Below are positions 39,993 through 50,208 of a stretch of DNA of 64,000 bases, piece by piece. The first letter of the stretch is position 1, and each line of letters begins with the position of its first letter. The translations under genes and the position numbers were made by a program. The notes below the pieces were generated by a model. The model was not told the origin of the DNA, did not search any database, and saw only the letters and a program-made list of their open reading frames with translations. This DNA comes from Nitrospirota bacterium. GTDB lineage: Bacteria; Nitrospirota; Thermodesulfovibrionia; Thermodesulfovibrionales; JdFR-85. Where the stretch lies: assembly GCA_015492645.1 (NCBI GenBank), contig WGER01000031.1:1-64000 (forward strand), given 5' to 3'.

Positions 39993-42421
39993 GACTCTTC
40001 CTCTATGACATCGACTACAGGGAACATCGGGGCAGTATTTACATCATCCTCTATGGCCGTACCGAAGATGGAGCATCAGTTGCGGTTTATGATACCTCCT
40101 ACAGACCCTACTTTTATGTCCTTCCTTCCGATGTCTCAAAGGCCGAAAAGGAGATAAGGGAGGTACTGAAGAAAAAGAGGTTCCCTGTGGGGGAGATAGT
40201 CCAGGAGAGACTCCTCTGGATGGGGCAGGAGAGGACCTTTCTGAAGATATACTGCCCGAGACCCCAGGATACGACCAAGGCAAGGGATATCATAAAGATG
40301 CTTGAGAAAGAGAGGGGGGGCAGTGGCTCTGTCATTGACGAATACGAGTACCAGATCGGGTTTTACAGGTCCTATCTGTTCGACAAGGGCATCTCCTGTA
40401 TGCAGTGGGTGACAGTGGAAGGAGAGGAGATATCCTCTGATATAGATGCTGACAGGGTGCTACAGGCGGACAGGGTTGAACCGGAGGGATGGGATGTCTT
40501 GAGGATGCCAGGGCCGAGGGTCCTCGCCTTTGACACAGAGGTGGTGGAACAGAAGAGGGGCCAGAGGTCCCTTGTGATGGTCTCTCTCTACTCAAGAGAC
40601 CAGCAACGGGTAATCACCTATCAGAAAGGGGCCTATCCTGAGTATGTGGAGGTGGTGGAGGACGAGAGGGCACTTATAGAGAGGTTTGTGCAGTTCATAC
40701 AGGAGTATGACCCTGACATAGTGGTTGGATACAACTCTGATCTCTACGACTTTGATGTGATAAGGGAGAGGGCCTCTGCACTGAAGACAGACCTGGGGCC
40801 CCTTTCACGGGACAACTCAGGGGTGACCCTTGCGAAGAGGGCGAGGTTCTCCACTGCAAGACTGAAGGGAAGGGTCCATATTGACATATTCAACTTCATA
40901 AATAACATCCTCGCCCCTATGCTCCAGACAGAGGTGCTCACACTCGATTCGGTCTCCTCGGAGATACTGGGTGATGAGAAGATAGAGATGGAGTATCACG
41001 AGATAGTGGAGGCATGGCAGAAGGGCAAGGATCTGGGAAGGCTCGCCACATACTGCCTGAAGGATTCGGAACTCACCTTCAGACTCTCTGAGGTACTGCT
41101 ACCCCAGATATTCCAATTGACGCAACTGGTCTGCCAGAGCCTCTATGATACCTCAAGGATGACCTACAGTCAGTTGGTGGAGTGGTTTTATTCCAAGAAG
41201 GCAAAACAGACTAGGAGGGTGATCCCGAACCAGCCAAAGTTCGACGAGATCAAGAGGAGACAGAAGGAGACTTATACAGGAGGATATGTGAAGGAGCCTC
41301 TGGCGGGTATGCATGAGGGGGTGGCTGTGATTGATTTTGCATCCCTCTATCCATCCATAGTCTCTACCTATAACATCTCCATAGAGACGCTCAATTGTGA
41401 ATGTTGTAAGGGCGATGGGCACAGTGTCCCTGAGATGCCCTATCACTTCTGTAAAAGGAGGGAGGGGTTTGAGTCATCCATAGTTCGGGAACTCCTCATG
41501 GAAAGGGAGAACCTGAAGAAAGAGATGAAGAATTTCCCAAAGGACTCTCCTGAGTACCACCTCTACGATACCAGACAGAAGGCCGTCAAGACCATAGCGA
41601 ATGCCAGTTACGGATACTATGCCTTCCCGGCAAGTAAGTGGTACAGCAAGGAGTGCGCTGAGTCAATCACCGCCTATGGTAGATACTGGATAAAGAGGAT
41701 AATGGATGAGGCAGAGGCCAGGGGCTTCACCCCCGTCTACGGGGATACTGACTCCGCCTTTCTCCTGATGGATGGAAGAAAGGACGATGAACTCCTCGGT
41801 TTCCTTGAGGAACTGAACTCCTCTCTGCCCGGTATAATGAAGGTGGAACTGGAGGGTTTCTATCTGAGGGGCCTCTTCATACCTAAGGAGGTAGGGGGAG
41901 GTACAGCAAAGAAGAGATATGCCCTCGTGGACAGAGAGGGTAACCTCAAGGTGAGGGGGCTGGAGAAGGTGAGGAGGGACTGGTCCATGATTGCCAAAAG
42001 GACACAGGAACGTGTGCTGAGGATGGTCCTTAATGAGAAGGACATAGATGGTGCTGTCAGGTATGTGAGAGAGACGATACAGAGGATAAGAGACCTCAGG
42101 GTCTCCCTGAGGGACCTGGTTGTATATGAACAACTATCAAAGCCGATTGAGCAGTACAAGCAGACATCTCCCCATGTGGAGGCGGCAAAGAAACTGAGAG
42201 ACCAGGGGATTACCCTCAACCCTGGCAGTGTGATCGGATACGTGATCACAAAGGGCACTGGATCTCTCAGCAAAAGGGCCGTCCCTGTAGAGTTTGCTGA
42301 TCTGAGAGATGTTGACACAGACTACTACATCCAGAACCAGATACTGCCTGCAACCCTCAGGATCCTGAAGGTCCTCGGGGTAAAGGATGAAGAGTTTACC
42401 GCCCAGACCTCTGTATTCTGA
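39989..42421 (+). CDS. Family B DNA polymerase (archaeal-type) with intact 3'-5' exonuclease motifs
   Basis: [68 protein letters not shown]. Confidence 0.93.
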   Translation: MRLFLYDIDYREHRGSIYIILYGRTEDGASVAVYDTSYRPYFYVLPSDVSKAEKEIREVLKKKRFPVGEIVQERLLWMGQERTFLKIYCPRPQDTTKARDIIKMLEKERGGSGSVIDEYEYQIGFYRSYLFDKGISCMQWVTVEGEEISSDIDADRVLQADRVEPEGWDVLRMPGPRVLAFDTEVVEQKRGQRSLVMVSLYSRDQQRVITYQKGAYPEYVEVVEDERALIERFVQFIQEYDPDIVVGYNSDLYDFDVIRERASALKTDLGPLSRDNSGVTLAKRARFSTARLKGRVHIDIFNFINNILAPMLQTEVLTLDSVSSEILGDEKIEMEYHEIVEAWQKGKDLGRLATYCLKDSELTFRLSEVLLPQIFQLTQLVCQSLYDTSRMTYSQLVEWFYSKKAKQTRRVIPNQPKFDEIKRRQKETYTGGYVKEPLAGMHEGVAVIDFASLYPSIVSTYNISIETLNCECCKGDGHSVPEMPYHFCKRREGFESSIVRELLMERENLKKEMKNFPKDSPEYHLYDTRQKAVKTIANASYGYYAFPASKWYSKECAESITAYGRYWIKRIMDEAEARGFTPVYGDTDSAFLLMDGRKDDELLGFLEELNSSLPGIMKVELEGFYLRGLFIPKEVGGGTAKKRYALVDREGNLKVRGLEKVRRDWSMIAKRTQERVLRMVLNEKDIDGAVRYVRETIQRIRDLRVSLRDLVVYEQLSKPIEQYKQTSPHVEAAKKLRDQGITLNPGSVIGYVITKGTGSLSKRAVPVEFADLRDVDTDYYIQNQILPATLRILKVLGVKDEEFTAQTSVF

Positions 42422-42424
42422 GGT

Positions 42425-43255
42425 CTATCCCTTCTCAGATACCTTCCTGTGTCTTGGTATGGGGATGTACTCCACTGTTGGCTGTTGCCTCACAGGCTGT
42501 CTGTAAAGGCTCATCAGTTGATATACCTCTGGAGGCATCTCCGTGCTCACATGCAGACCAAGGGCCTTTGCCTCTTCATATGTAATGGGATAGTCATGGG
42601 TCCAGCGACCTTCTGACAGTACTGTGGCAATCTCTTCTGCCTTCTCAGGTGGATATTTATCCGCCAGGAGTGTGAGTACCTGTCTCTTCAACTGGTTTAA
42701 GGCCTTCTGGCCTATATCGGCATAGATAAGGGTCCTGTCGTCCAGTTCTGCCAGGGGCTTTTCCTTAACCACCTTTGCCAGTGAAGCAGCAGGATACTCA
42801 CCTATCTGTGGGTCAACAGGACCGAGCACTGCATGTTCTCCCATTACTATCTCATCGGCGGCAAGTGCTATAAGGGTTCCCCCTGACATGGCATAATGAG
42901 GTACAAAAACCGTGACCTTCCCCTTATGCCTCTTTATTGCATAGGCTATCTGATATGATGCAAGGACGAGACCTCCCGGTGTGTGCAGGATCAGGTCCAC
43001 AGGCATGTCAGGATCAGTCATATGTATGGCCCTTATCACCTCTTCAGAGTCATTGATGTTGATATAGCGCATTATCGGAAATCCCAGAAGACTCATGGTC
43101 TCCTGTCTGTGGACCATAAGTATCACCCTGGAACCCCTCTTCTTTTCTATCTTGGATATAAGTCTCTGTCGTGCAGACTCAAGGAGCCTCTGTCTTATCA
43201 CAGGCTGAATCGCTGTGATCAGGAAAAAGAGCCATAGAATATTAATCAGGTCCAT
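42425..43255 (-). CDS. SDH-type (DUF114) Clp-fold serine protease
   Basis: VDLILHTPGGLVLASYQIA, VPHYAMSGGTLIALAADEIVMGEHAVLGPVDPQ. Confidence 0.88.
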   Translation of the reverse strand: MDLINILWLFFLITAIQPVIRQRLLESARQRLISKIEKKRGSRVILMVHRQETMSLLGFPIMRYININDSEEVIRAIHMTDPDMPVDLILHTPGGLVLASYQIAYAIKRHKGKVTVFVPHYAMSGGTLIALAADEIVMGEHAVLGPVDPQIGEYPAASLAKVVKEKPLAELDDRTLIYADIGQKALNQLKRQVLTLLADKYPPEKAEEIATVLSEGRWTHDYPITYEEAKALGLHVSTEMPPEVYQLMSLYRQPVRQQPTVEYIPIPRHRKVSEKG

Positions 43256-43267
43256 CGGTTACCTCCT

Positions 43268-43990
43268 TTATATGTCTAAATATATCTCATCGGCGAAGTA
43301 CCGCCTGTAGGAGTGGCCCTTTTTTCTGAATACAGGTAACAGGAACATCCCAACTACAAATCCCCCTATGTGTGCCCACCAGGCGATCCCGCCCCCCTCC
43401 GAGGGTGACAGTAGAGAAAACGCGCCCGAGAATAACTGGCTGACAAACCAGACCCAGAGATAGACGAAGGCCGGAATCTCAATAAAGTAGGGAATAAAGA
43501 AGATGGGGATCAGGGTGATTACCCTTGCAAAGGGGAACATGAGAAAGTAGGCCCCCATCACACCTGCTATAGCCCCTGAGGCACCGATAGCGGGCACAGT
43601 GGAGTGGATGTTAAATATATAATGGGTGATACTTGCTGCAACCCCGCAGAGGAGGTAAAAGACAATGAACCTGAAGTGACCGAGACGGTCTTCCACGTTG
43701 TCGCCAAAGAGATAGAGGGTCCACATATTACTGATAAAGTGCATCCAGCCACCGTGTAAAAACATATTCGTCAGGAATGGCCAGTAGTTGTCAACAGGCA
43801 GTCCCCAGAGTATCGCCCATTCGGGATGGGAGTATCTTGCAGGCACCACACCAAAATGGTAGAAGACCTCCTTCAGTGTCTCCTCAGGCAGGGACAACTC
43901 AATCAGAAACACAACGGTGTTTATTACTATTATCGTCCAGGTGGCCCATGGAAACTCCCTGCTCGGTACCGTGTCCTTTATTGGGAACAT
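43268..43990 (-). CDS. Rhomboid-family intramembrane serine protease
   Basis: GASGAIAGVMGAYF, WAHIGGFVVGMFL. Confidence 0.93.
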   Translation of the reverse strand: MFPIKDTVPSREFPWATWTIIVINTVVFLIELSLPEETLKEVFYHFGVVPARYSHPEWAILWGLPVDNYWPFLTNMFLHGGWMHFISNMWTLYLFGDNVEDRLGHFRFIVFYLLCGVAASITHYIFNIHSTVPAIGASGAIAGVMGAYFLMFPFARVITLIPIFFIPYFIEIPAFVYLWVWFVSQLFSGAFSLLSPSEGGGIAWWAHIGGFVVGMFLLPVFRKKGHSYRRYFADEIYLDI

Positions 43991-44206
43991 CCCTCAAACC
44001 TCCAGAACCATGTCTTGAATAAAATATTAGTCAATCCTGTCACTTATATGCAAGCAGTCATTCAGGTTCCGGATTGCTGAAAAATCCAGATCTCCGTGCT
44101 ATCCCTGATTCGTCTTTAGAACTCGGTAGTGCCCACTAAAAACTAAATATTTTCCATCTGTTTTAACGGAGACTATTGAGGGGATTTAAATCTGAAAGGA
44201 GTAAAG

Positions 44207-45076
44207 TCAGTCTCTTAACCTCACAAGCATGTTGTCAATGAGCCGTGCAGGCCCTATTATGACTGCTATAGCAAGGAGTACCTCTGAGCCACTGTAGTCT
44301 TCACGCTGCCTCTGTGACAGGTCTTCAAGACTCTCCGGGTCATAGACCGATGCATACTGGATCTCCTTTACATGGGGCTCTGAACTGAGGGTTTCTACCA
44401 TAAGTGTCTTCACGGTCCCAAAGTCCTCACCTCTCTCCAGTGCCTCCTTTGCCCTGAGGAGCGTCCTGTAAATCACGGTGGCAGAGCGTCTCTCTGACTC
44501 TGACAGGTACTGGTTTCTTGAACTCATTGCAAGACCATCTACTTCACGGACAGTGGGACAGGTGATTATCTGGACATCCATATTCAGGTCTCTCACCATC
44601 CTCTTGATAATAAGGGCCTGCTGATAGTCCTTTAACCCGAAATATGCCCTGTGAGGCATCACGATATTAAACAACTTGGTCACCACTGTCGCCACGCCCC
44701 TGAAGTGGCTTGGTCTGAAGAGACCACAGAGATGGTTGGAGAGTCCTTCCACCTCCACATATGTGGAGTAACCTTCAGGATACATCTCCTCCACAGATGG
44801 AAAGAACAGTATATCGACTCCAAGGGACCTCAGTTTTTCAGAGTCACCCTCAAGGTCCCTGGGGTATCTCTCATAGTCTTCTGTGGGGCCAAACTGTGTT
44901 GGGTTAACAAATATGCTTACCACCGTGGTATCGTTTTCTTCCTTACACCTCCTAATGAGACTTAGATGACCTTCATGGAGTGCACCCATAGTAGGCACAA
45001 ATCCAATCTCCTTGCCCTCCCTTCTCAAGGCCCTTGAGGTCTCCTGCATCTGTCCTATATGTTCAATCACTTTCAT
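44207..45076 (-). CDS. panC: Pantothenate synthetase
   Basis: IGFVPTMGALHEGHLSLIRR, FVNPTQFGPTEDYERYPRD. Confidence 0.96.
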   Translation of the reverse strand: MKVIEHIGQMQETSRALRREGKEIGFVPTMGALHEGHLSLIRRCKEENDTTVVSIFVNPTQFGPTEDYERYPRDLEGDSEKLRSLGVDILFFPSVEEMYPEGYSTYVEVEGLSNHLCGLFRPSHFRGVATVVTKLFNIVMPHRAYFGLKDYQQALIIKRMVRDLNMDVQIITCPTVREVDGLAMSSRNQYLSESERRSATVIYRTLLRAKEALERGEDFGTVKTLMVETLSSEPHVKEIQYASVYDPESLEDLSQRQREDYSGSEVLLAIAVIIGPARLIDNMLVRLRD

Positions 45077-46133
45077 CCTGTGTCTCTTCTGCCATTATGA
45101 GGGAGAGGAGGTGATTCACCACCCTCTCCTCTGGCACCTTTCCGAGGACCTTGCCATGTCTGAAGATCAGGGCCTCACCCCTTCCACCAGCCAGACCAAA
45201 GTCTGCCTCCCTCGCCTCACCAGGTCCATTCACCATACATCCCATTACAGCCACCCTGTAGGGTCTATTAACATCCCTCAGGGACCTCTTTACCTCTCTT
45301 ACAAGACCCTGGATATCCACCTTGCATCTACCACAGGTGGGGCAGGAGTAGACCTCAACCCCCCTTTCCCTTATACCGAGGCATGAGAGAATCCTGTAGG
45401 CAGTCTCCACCTCAACCCAGGGAGGTGCCGTGAGAGAGACCCTGATTGTATCGCCTATACCTTCATAGAGGAGTATCCCCAGCCCAACACTGCTCCTGAT
45501 CAGACCCTCTGGTGGAGGTCCCGCCTCAGTTATCCCTATATGCAATGGATAATCAAACTCCTCTGAGAATGCCCTGTAGGCCTCAACAGTCAGAGGTACA
45601 GAGGTCCCCTTCAGAGAGACCTTTATCAGATGAAAATCCAGTTCCTCAAGGGTCTCTATCTGTCTGCGGGCGGCCTCAACAAGGGCCTCAGGCGTTGGAT
45701 GACCATACCTCTTCAGGATGTCCTTTGGCAGAGAGCCTGAATTGACACCAACCCTTATCGGTACCCCCCTCTCCTTCGCCACGGTTACCACCTCCTTCAC
45801 CTTCCATGAGGCCCCAATATTGCCAGGATTGATCCTCAATCCGTGAACACCTGCCCTGATGGCACCGATCGCAAGTTTCCAGTCAAAGTGTACATCTGCT
45901 ATGATGGGGATCTCCGTCCTGGTGAGTATGTACTTGAGGGCCTCCACAGATTGCTCATCTGGTACCGCCACCCTCACTATCTCACAACCAGCCCTCTGGA
46001 GCCTCCTTATCTGCCTGATAGTTGCCCTGGTATCAGTGGTGAAGGTCTTTGTCATGGATTGTACCACCACAGGTGCATCCCCTCCAACGGGTACATCACC
46101 AATCCTCACCTGTCTCGTTCTTCTCCTCTTCAT
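45063..46133 (-). CDS. ispG: 4-hydroxy-3-methylbut-2-enyl diphosphate synthase
   Basis: VVVQSMTKTFTTD, LRINPGNIG, SCPTCGR. Confidence 0.95.
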   Translation of the reverse strand: MKRRRTRQVRIGDVPVGGDAPVVVQSMTKTFTTDTRATIRQIRRLQRAGCEIVRVAVPDEQSVEALKYILTRTEIPIIADVHFDWKLAIGAIRAGVHGLRINPGNIGASWKVKEVVTVAKERGVPIRVGVNSGSLPKDILKRYGHPTPEALVEAARRQIETLEELDFHLIKVSLKGTSVPLTVEAYRAFSEEFDYPLHIGITEAGPPPEGLIRSSVGLGILLYEGIGDTIRVSLTAPPWVEVETAYRILSCLGIRERGVEVYSCPTCGRCKVDIQGLVREVKRSLRDVNRPYRVAVMGCMVNGPGEAREADFGLAGGRGEALIFRHGKVLGKVPEERVVNHLLSLIMAEETQDESD

Positions 46134-46233
46134 AAGGATATTTTAGCATTTCTATCACTGAGTATGCGTCAGATCAGGATCGGCAAATCTGGGTATGCGG
46201 AATTTATTGACTTTTTATGTTATATTAAAGATT

Positions 46234-47811
46234 ATGAAAAAGATAGAGATATACGACACCACATTGAGAGACGGAACCCAGGCCGAGGATATAACCTTCA
46301 GTGTGGAGGATAAACTCAGGATCACCGAGAAACTTGACGAACTGGGAGTACACTTTGTTGAGGGTGGCTGGCCCGGCTCCAACCCCAAAGATGCAGAATA
46401 CTTCAGAAAGGTAAAGAAACTCCCTCTCCACAACACAAGGGTTGTGGCCTTTGGCAGCACCCACAGGGCATCCCTCCCCGTAGACAGGGACCCGAATATA
46501 AGGGCACTGCTGGATGCAAACACAGGGGCTATCACGGTGTTTGGCAAGACCTGGGACTTCCATGCCACCCATGCACTGAAGGTGAGTTTAGAACGGAATC
46601 TGGAGCTGATCCATGACACCCTGAGTTATTTAAGGCCAGAGGTTGACCTCCTCATCTTTGATGCAGAGCACTTCTACGATGGCTACAGGGCGAACCCTGA
46701 ATACGCCCTGAAGTGCCTCATGGTAGCCCAGGAGGCAGGGGCGGACAGGATCGTCCTCTGCGATACAAATGGCGGGAGTCTCCCCCACCAGGTCTCCGAG
46801 ATAACTAGGAAGGTGAAAAAGGCCCTCAAGACCCCCATCGGGATACATGCCCATAATGACACTGATTGTGCTGTTGCAAACTCCATTATGGCGGTAAAGG
46901 CCGGAGCAGTGCATGTGCAGGGGACCATCAATGGACTGGGTGAAAGATGCGGTAACGCCAATCTCTGCTCCATAATCCCGAATCTACAGTTAAAAATGGG
47001 GCTCAGGTGTATTTCCGATGAACAGTTAAGAAAACTCCGGGAGGTCTCACGTTTTGTGAACGAACTGGCCAACCTCAGGCATTTCAAGCGTCAGCCCTAT
47101 GTGGGTGATAGTGCCTTTGCCCACAAAGGTGGTGTCCATGTCTCAGCGATTGAGAAGCACCCTGAGACATATGAACATATAAGACCTGAACTGGTTGGCA
47201 ACTCAAGAAGGATACTCATCTCTGACCTTGCAGGTAGAAGCAATATCCTGAGGAAGACCGAGGAGTTCGGTATACTCCTGAAGAAGGACTCTCCACTGCT
47301 TGCTGAGATACTGCATCAGGTGAAGGAACTGGAGAATCAGGGCTTCCAGTTTGAGGCAGCCGAGGCATCCTTCGAACTCCTTGTCAAGAAGATAATGGGG
47401 CTCCACAGGAGGTTCTTTGATCTTATAGGATTCAGGGTCATAGTGGAAAAACGGTCTGAGACTGAGGAGCCGATCAGTGAGGCAACCATAATGGTGAGGG
47501 TGGGGGGGCACATTGAGCATACAGCAGCCACAGGTAATGGTCCAGTGAACGCCCTTGATAATGCCCTCCGCAAGGCGCTCGAGAAGTTCTATCCTGAACT
47601 GAAACAGGTCAGGCTCTATGACTACAAGGTGAGGGTCCTCACTGCTGGCAGGGGAACAGCAGCCAAGGTGAGGGTCCTGATCGAGTCCGGCGATGATGGC
47701 AGTAGATGGGGTACCGTGGGTGTCTCCGAGAACATTATAGAGGCCTCCTGGCAGGCACTTGTTGACAGCATTGAATACAAATTGATGAGAGAAGAGATGG
47801 GTCAGGGATAA
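46234..47811 (+). CDS. cimA: Citramalate synthase
   Basis: [46 protein letters not shown]. Confidence 0.93.
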   Translation: MKKIEIYDTTLRDGTQAEDITFSVEDKLRITEKLDELGVHFVEGGWPGSNPKDAEYFRKVKKLPLHNTRVVAFGSTHRASLPVDRDPNIRALLDANTGAITVFGKTWDFHATHALKVSLERNLELIHDTLSYLRPEVDLLIFDAEHFYDGYRANPEYALKCLMVAQEAGADRIVLCDTNGGSLPHQVSEITRKVKKALKTPIGIHAHNDTDCAVANSIMAVKAGAVHVQGTINGLGERCGNANLCSIIPNLQLKMGLRCISDEQLRKLREVSRFVNELANLRHFKRQPYVGDSAFAHKGGVHVSAIEKHPETYEHIRPELVGNSRRILISDLAGRSNILRKTEEFGILLKKDSPLLAEILHQVKELENQGFQFEAAEASFELLVKKIMGLHRRFFDLIGFRVIVEKRSETEEPISEATIMVRVGGHIEHTAATGNGPVNALDNALRKALEKFYPELKQVRLYDYKVRVLTAGRGTAAKVRVLIESGDDGSRWGTVGVSENIIEASWQALVDSIEYKLMREEMGQG

Positions 47812-47812
47812 G

Positions 47813-48337
47813 GTGCGGACTGAGAAAAAGCCGGTGATAGAGGCACTGCTCTTCGTCGCAGGTACCCCCCTCTCACTAAAGGAACTTCAGAAACTCACCG
47901 GTCTTCCTAAAGGAGAGATCCAGACCCTGATTTCAGAACTCCAGGCGGAGTATACCCGGAGGGGCTCAGGTATAAGGATCGTGGAGGTGGCAGAGGGATA
48001 CCAGATGGTGACCGCCCCTGAGGTGGCTGAGTGGATAAAACCCCTGAAAGGTGGACAGGCAGGCGCCAAACTCTCCCGGGCCGCCCTTGAGACCCTCGCA
48101 ATAGTGGCATATCGTCAGCCAATTACAAAGGCAGAAATAGAAGAACTGCGAGGGGTAAATTCTGATGCCGTGATAAAGAGCCTCCTTGAGAAGAGACTCA
48201 TCAGGGTCGTGGGTAAGAAGGAGGTGCCCGGCAGGCCCCTGCTCTATGGCACCACTAAGGAGTTCCTCCTCTACTTCGGACTGAAGGACCTCTCAGAGTT
48301 GCCAGAGATCGAGGAACTCGCTCCTGGAGAACTCTAA
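47813..48337 (+). CDS. scpB: Segregation and condensation protein B
   Basis: IEALLFVAGTPLSLKEL, LAIVAYRQPITKAEIEELRGVNSD. Confidence 0.93.
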   Translation: MRTEKKPVIEALLFVAGTPLSLKELQKLTGLPKGEIQTLISELQAEYTRRGSGIRIVEVAEGYQMVTAPEVAEWIKPLKGGQAGAKLSRAALETLAIVAYRQPITKAEIEELRGVNSDAVIKSLLEKRLIRVVGKKEVPGRPLLYGTTKEFLLYFGLKDLSELPEIEELAPGEL

Positions 48338-48840
48338 TACTCAATCCCCTCTCTTGCCTTCAGCCCCTTCTGATGGGGGTGCTTTATCGCCTTCATATAG
48401 GTGACATAATCAGCCACCTCTATCATCCTGTCAGTCGCACCCCTGCCTGTGAGGACCAGTTCCGTCTGACCGGGAAACTGTTTGATAAACCGGATCGCCT
48501 CCTCTTCCTCCAGCATCCCGCTGTTCAAGAGGTTGTTGAATTCGTCTATCACAACCATATCATAATTATGTGCATCAGACAGGAGTTCCCCAAGTATCTG
48601 CCTCACTCTTATGGCCACCCTGTCCCTGTCTATTTCAGGGGAAAAGAGCGGTGATGGCACATCCCTGTATCTCTTCACCTTGATGGAGAGTGCCTCCATC
48701 AGTTCGGTCTCCCCTCCCTCAGCAGTGGTCTTCATCACCTGCACGAATAGGACCCTCAACCCCCTGCTCTTTGCCCTGAGGGCGAGTCCCACAGCAGCAG
48801 TCGTCTTCCCCTTGCCCTCACCTGTGTAGATGTGTATCAC
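48334..48840 (-). CDS. cobO: Cob(I)yrinic acid a,c-diamide adenosyltransferase
   Basis: MIHIYTGEGKGKTTAAVGLALRA. Confidence 0.93.
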   Translation of the reverse strand: MIHIYTGEGKGKTTAAVGLALRAKSRGLRVLFVQVMKTTAEGGETELMEALSIKVKRYRDVPSPLFSPEIDRDRVAIRVRQILGELLSDAHNYDMVVIDEFNNLLNSGMLEEEEAIRFIKQFPGQTELVLTGRGATDRMIEVADYVTYMKAIKHPHQKGLKAREGIEY

Positions 48841-49288
48841 CCAGTTTCTCCCTTATGCATTTAAGTGTATCCCTGTAGATGGCCTCCCTTTCTGGCCGCT
48901 CCTTCAGGGCCTGCTGTATAAGGGCCTCCGCCTCTTTGAGCCTTTTGCCAAGGGTGCAGTAAAGCCATGCAAGGTTGTTCATCGCATCAGGGGCCACACT
49001 GGAGTGTCTCATCGCCTTCCTGTAGAACATCTCGGCATCCTCATATCTTTTAGTCCTGTAACAGAGGTTGCCTGCTGCAAGCAGGGCCTCGGGGACACTG
49101 GCAGAGGCCTTTCTGTAGTGCTCAAGGGCAAGTTCATATTCGCCCCTCCTTTCATAGACATAACCCAGACTGAGGTGTTCCTCCGGGGTAAGTGGATCAA
49201 CCTCCTTTACCACCTTTACCCCACTACAGCCCACAGAAAGGATGATCAGTAGCAGGAGAAATCTCTCTGCCCTGCTGACCTGCACCAT
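48818..49288 (-). CDS. TPR-repeat lipoprotein
   Basis: LSVGC lipobox and TPR units; start set at MVQVS. Confidence 0.75.
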   Translation of the reverse strand: MVQVSRAERFLLLLIILSVGCSGVKVVKEVDPLTPEEHLSLGYVYERRGEYELALEHYRKASASVPEALLAAGNLCYRTKRYEDAEMFYRKAMRHSSVAPDAMNNLAWLYCTLGKRLKEAEALIQQALKERPEREAIYRDTLKCIREKLGDTHLHR

Positions 49289-49821
49289 CAATCTCCTGCC
49301 TTTATCAGGAGGCTCCAGTAACCTGTCCTCCTCCATATTCTCAGAAACCTCTCGTACGGGATGAAATGGTTTCTCCTTGTATCGGTATGGACAAGCACCC
49401 CTTCCTCCGAGTACCCAGTGACTACCAGGAAGTGGTTCTTCTGTAGACCTGCTATCCCGTAGTCAACCATTACGATGAGCGGGATCCCCTCATCCAATCT
49501 CTCTTTCAGGTCTCTGAGGCCCCCTCTGTAGAGCCTCGCCTCAAGGCCATGCCTTTCGGCATAAAGCAGCAGGTCAATACTCAATGTGCCCTTCAGTCTT
49601 GGATTATAGACCTCGGCTGCCACGTCCTCTATGGTTGTCACCTGTCCCCAGTAGGAAAGTACTGAGGCCAGTGCAGAGGCACCACAGAGCCCCCCCTCAT
49701 AGGGGTAGAAGGGGACATCAAGCAACACATCTGTCCCTCTGCCCCTCTCAATGGTGGCTGAGCACCCGGCCAGCAGGAAAAGGAGACAGAGGGCCAGTCC
49801 TTCAGCCTTCAACCACCACAA
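49288..49821 (-). CDS. C39-like cysteine peptidase lipoprotein (PA2778-like)
   Basis: DVPFYPYEGGLCGASALASVLSYWG; HFLVVTGYSEEGVLVHTD. Confidence 0.8.
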   Translation of the reverse strand: MWWLKAEGLALCLLFLLAGCSATIERGRGTDVLLDVPFYPYEGGLCGASALASVLSYWGQVTTIEDVAAEVYNPRLKGTLSIDLLLYAERHGLEARLYRGGLRDLKERLDEGIPLIVMVDYGIAGLQKNHFLVVTGYSEEGVLVHTDTRRNHFIPYERFLRIWRRTGYWSLLIKAGD

Positions 49822-50188
49822 TCCTGTGTCCGGTAAGTTGTAGGAGTATCACCACCAGTATGGCTATTACCAGGAGGGTGACCAGAAGACCAAGACCGCT
49901 GTCACCACCTACCCTTATCCCATCCAGTTGACTTACGAGGTGATGCAGTTGATCATCATCGAGTCCCTTTAGCCTCTGCATCACCTCCTCTTCTGTTAGC
50001 CCAACTGACCTCAGTTTTTCCTTCAGGATCTTTGTCTCAAGAAGTTTCTGCAGTTTCAGGAGGTCTGCCTCTCTGTCCATCTGAGTGGCGATGAGGGTCT
50101 CTGTGTCAACAAGTGCAGAGGTTGCAGAGGTGACAGATGAGAAGATGCTGAAGGTGAGAGCAACTACCAGGGCGATGAATCTCCTCAT
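49802..50188 (-). CDS. PA2779-like small exported membrane protein
   Basis: IATQMDREADLLKLQKLLETKILKEKLRSVGLTEEEVMQRL...LLVTLLVIAILVVILLQLTG; neighbour of the PA2778-like gene. Confidence 0.75.
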   Translation of the reverse strand: MRRFIALVVALTFSIFSSVTSATSALVDTETLIATQMDREADLLKLQKLLETKILKEKLRSVGLTEEEVMQRLKGLDDDQLHHLVSQLDGIRVGGDSGLGLLVTLLVIAILVVILLQLTGHRIVVVEG

Positions 50189-50208
50189 AATACACCTCCT
50201 ATTTTTAT

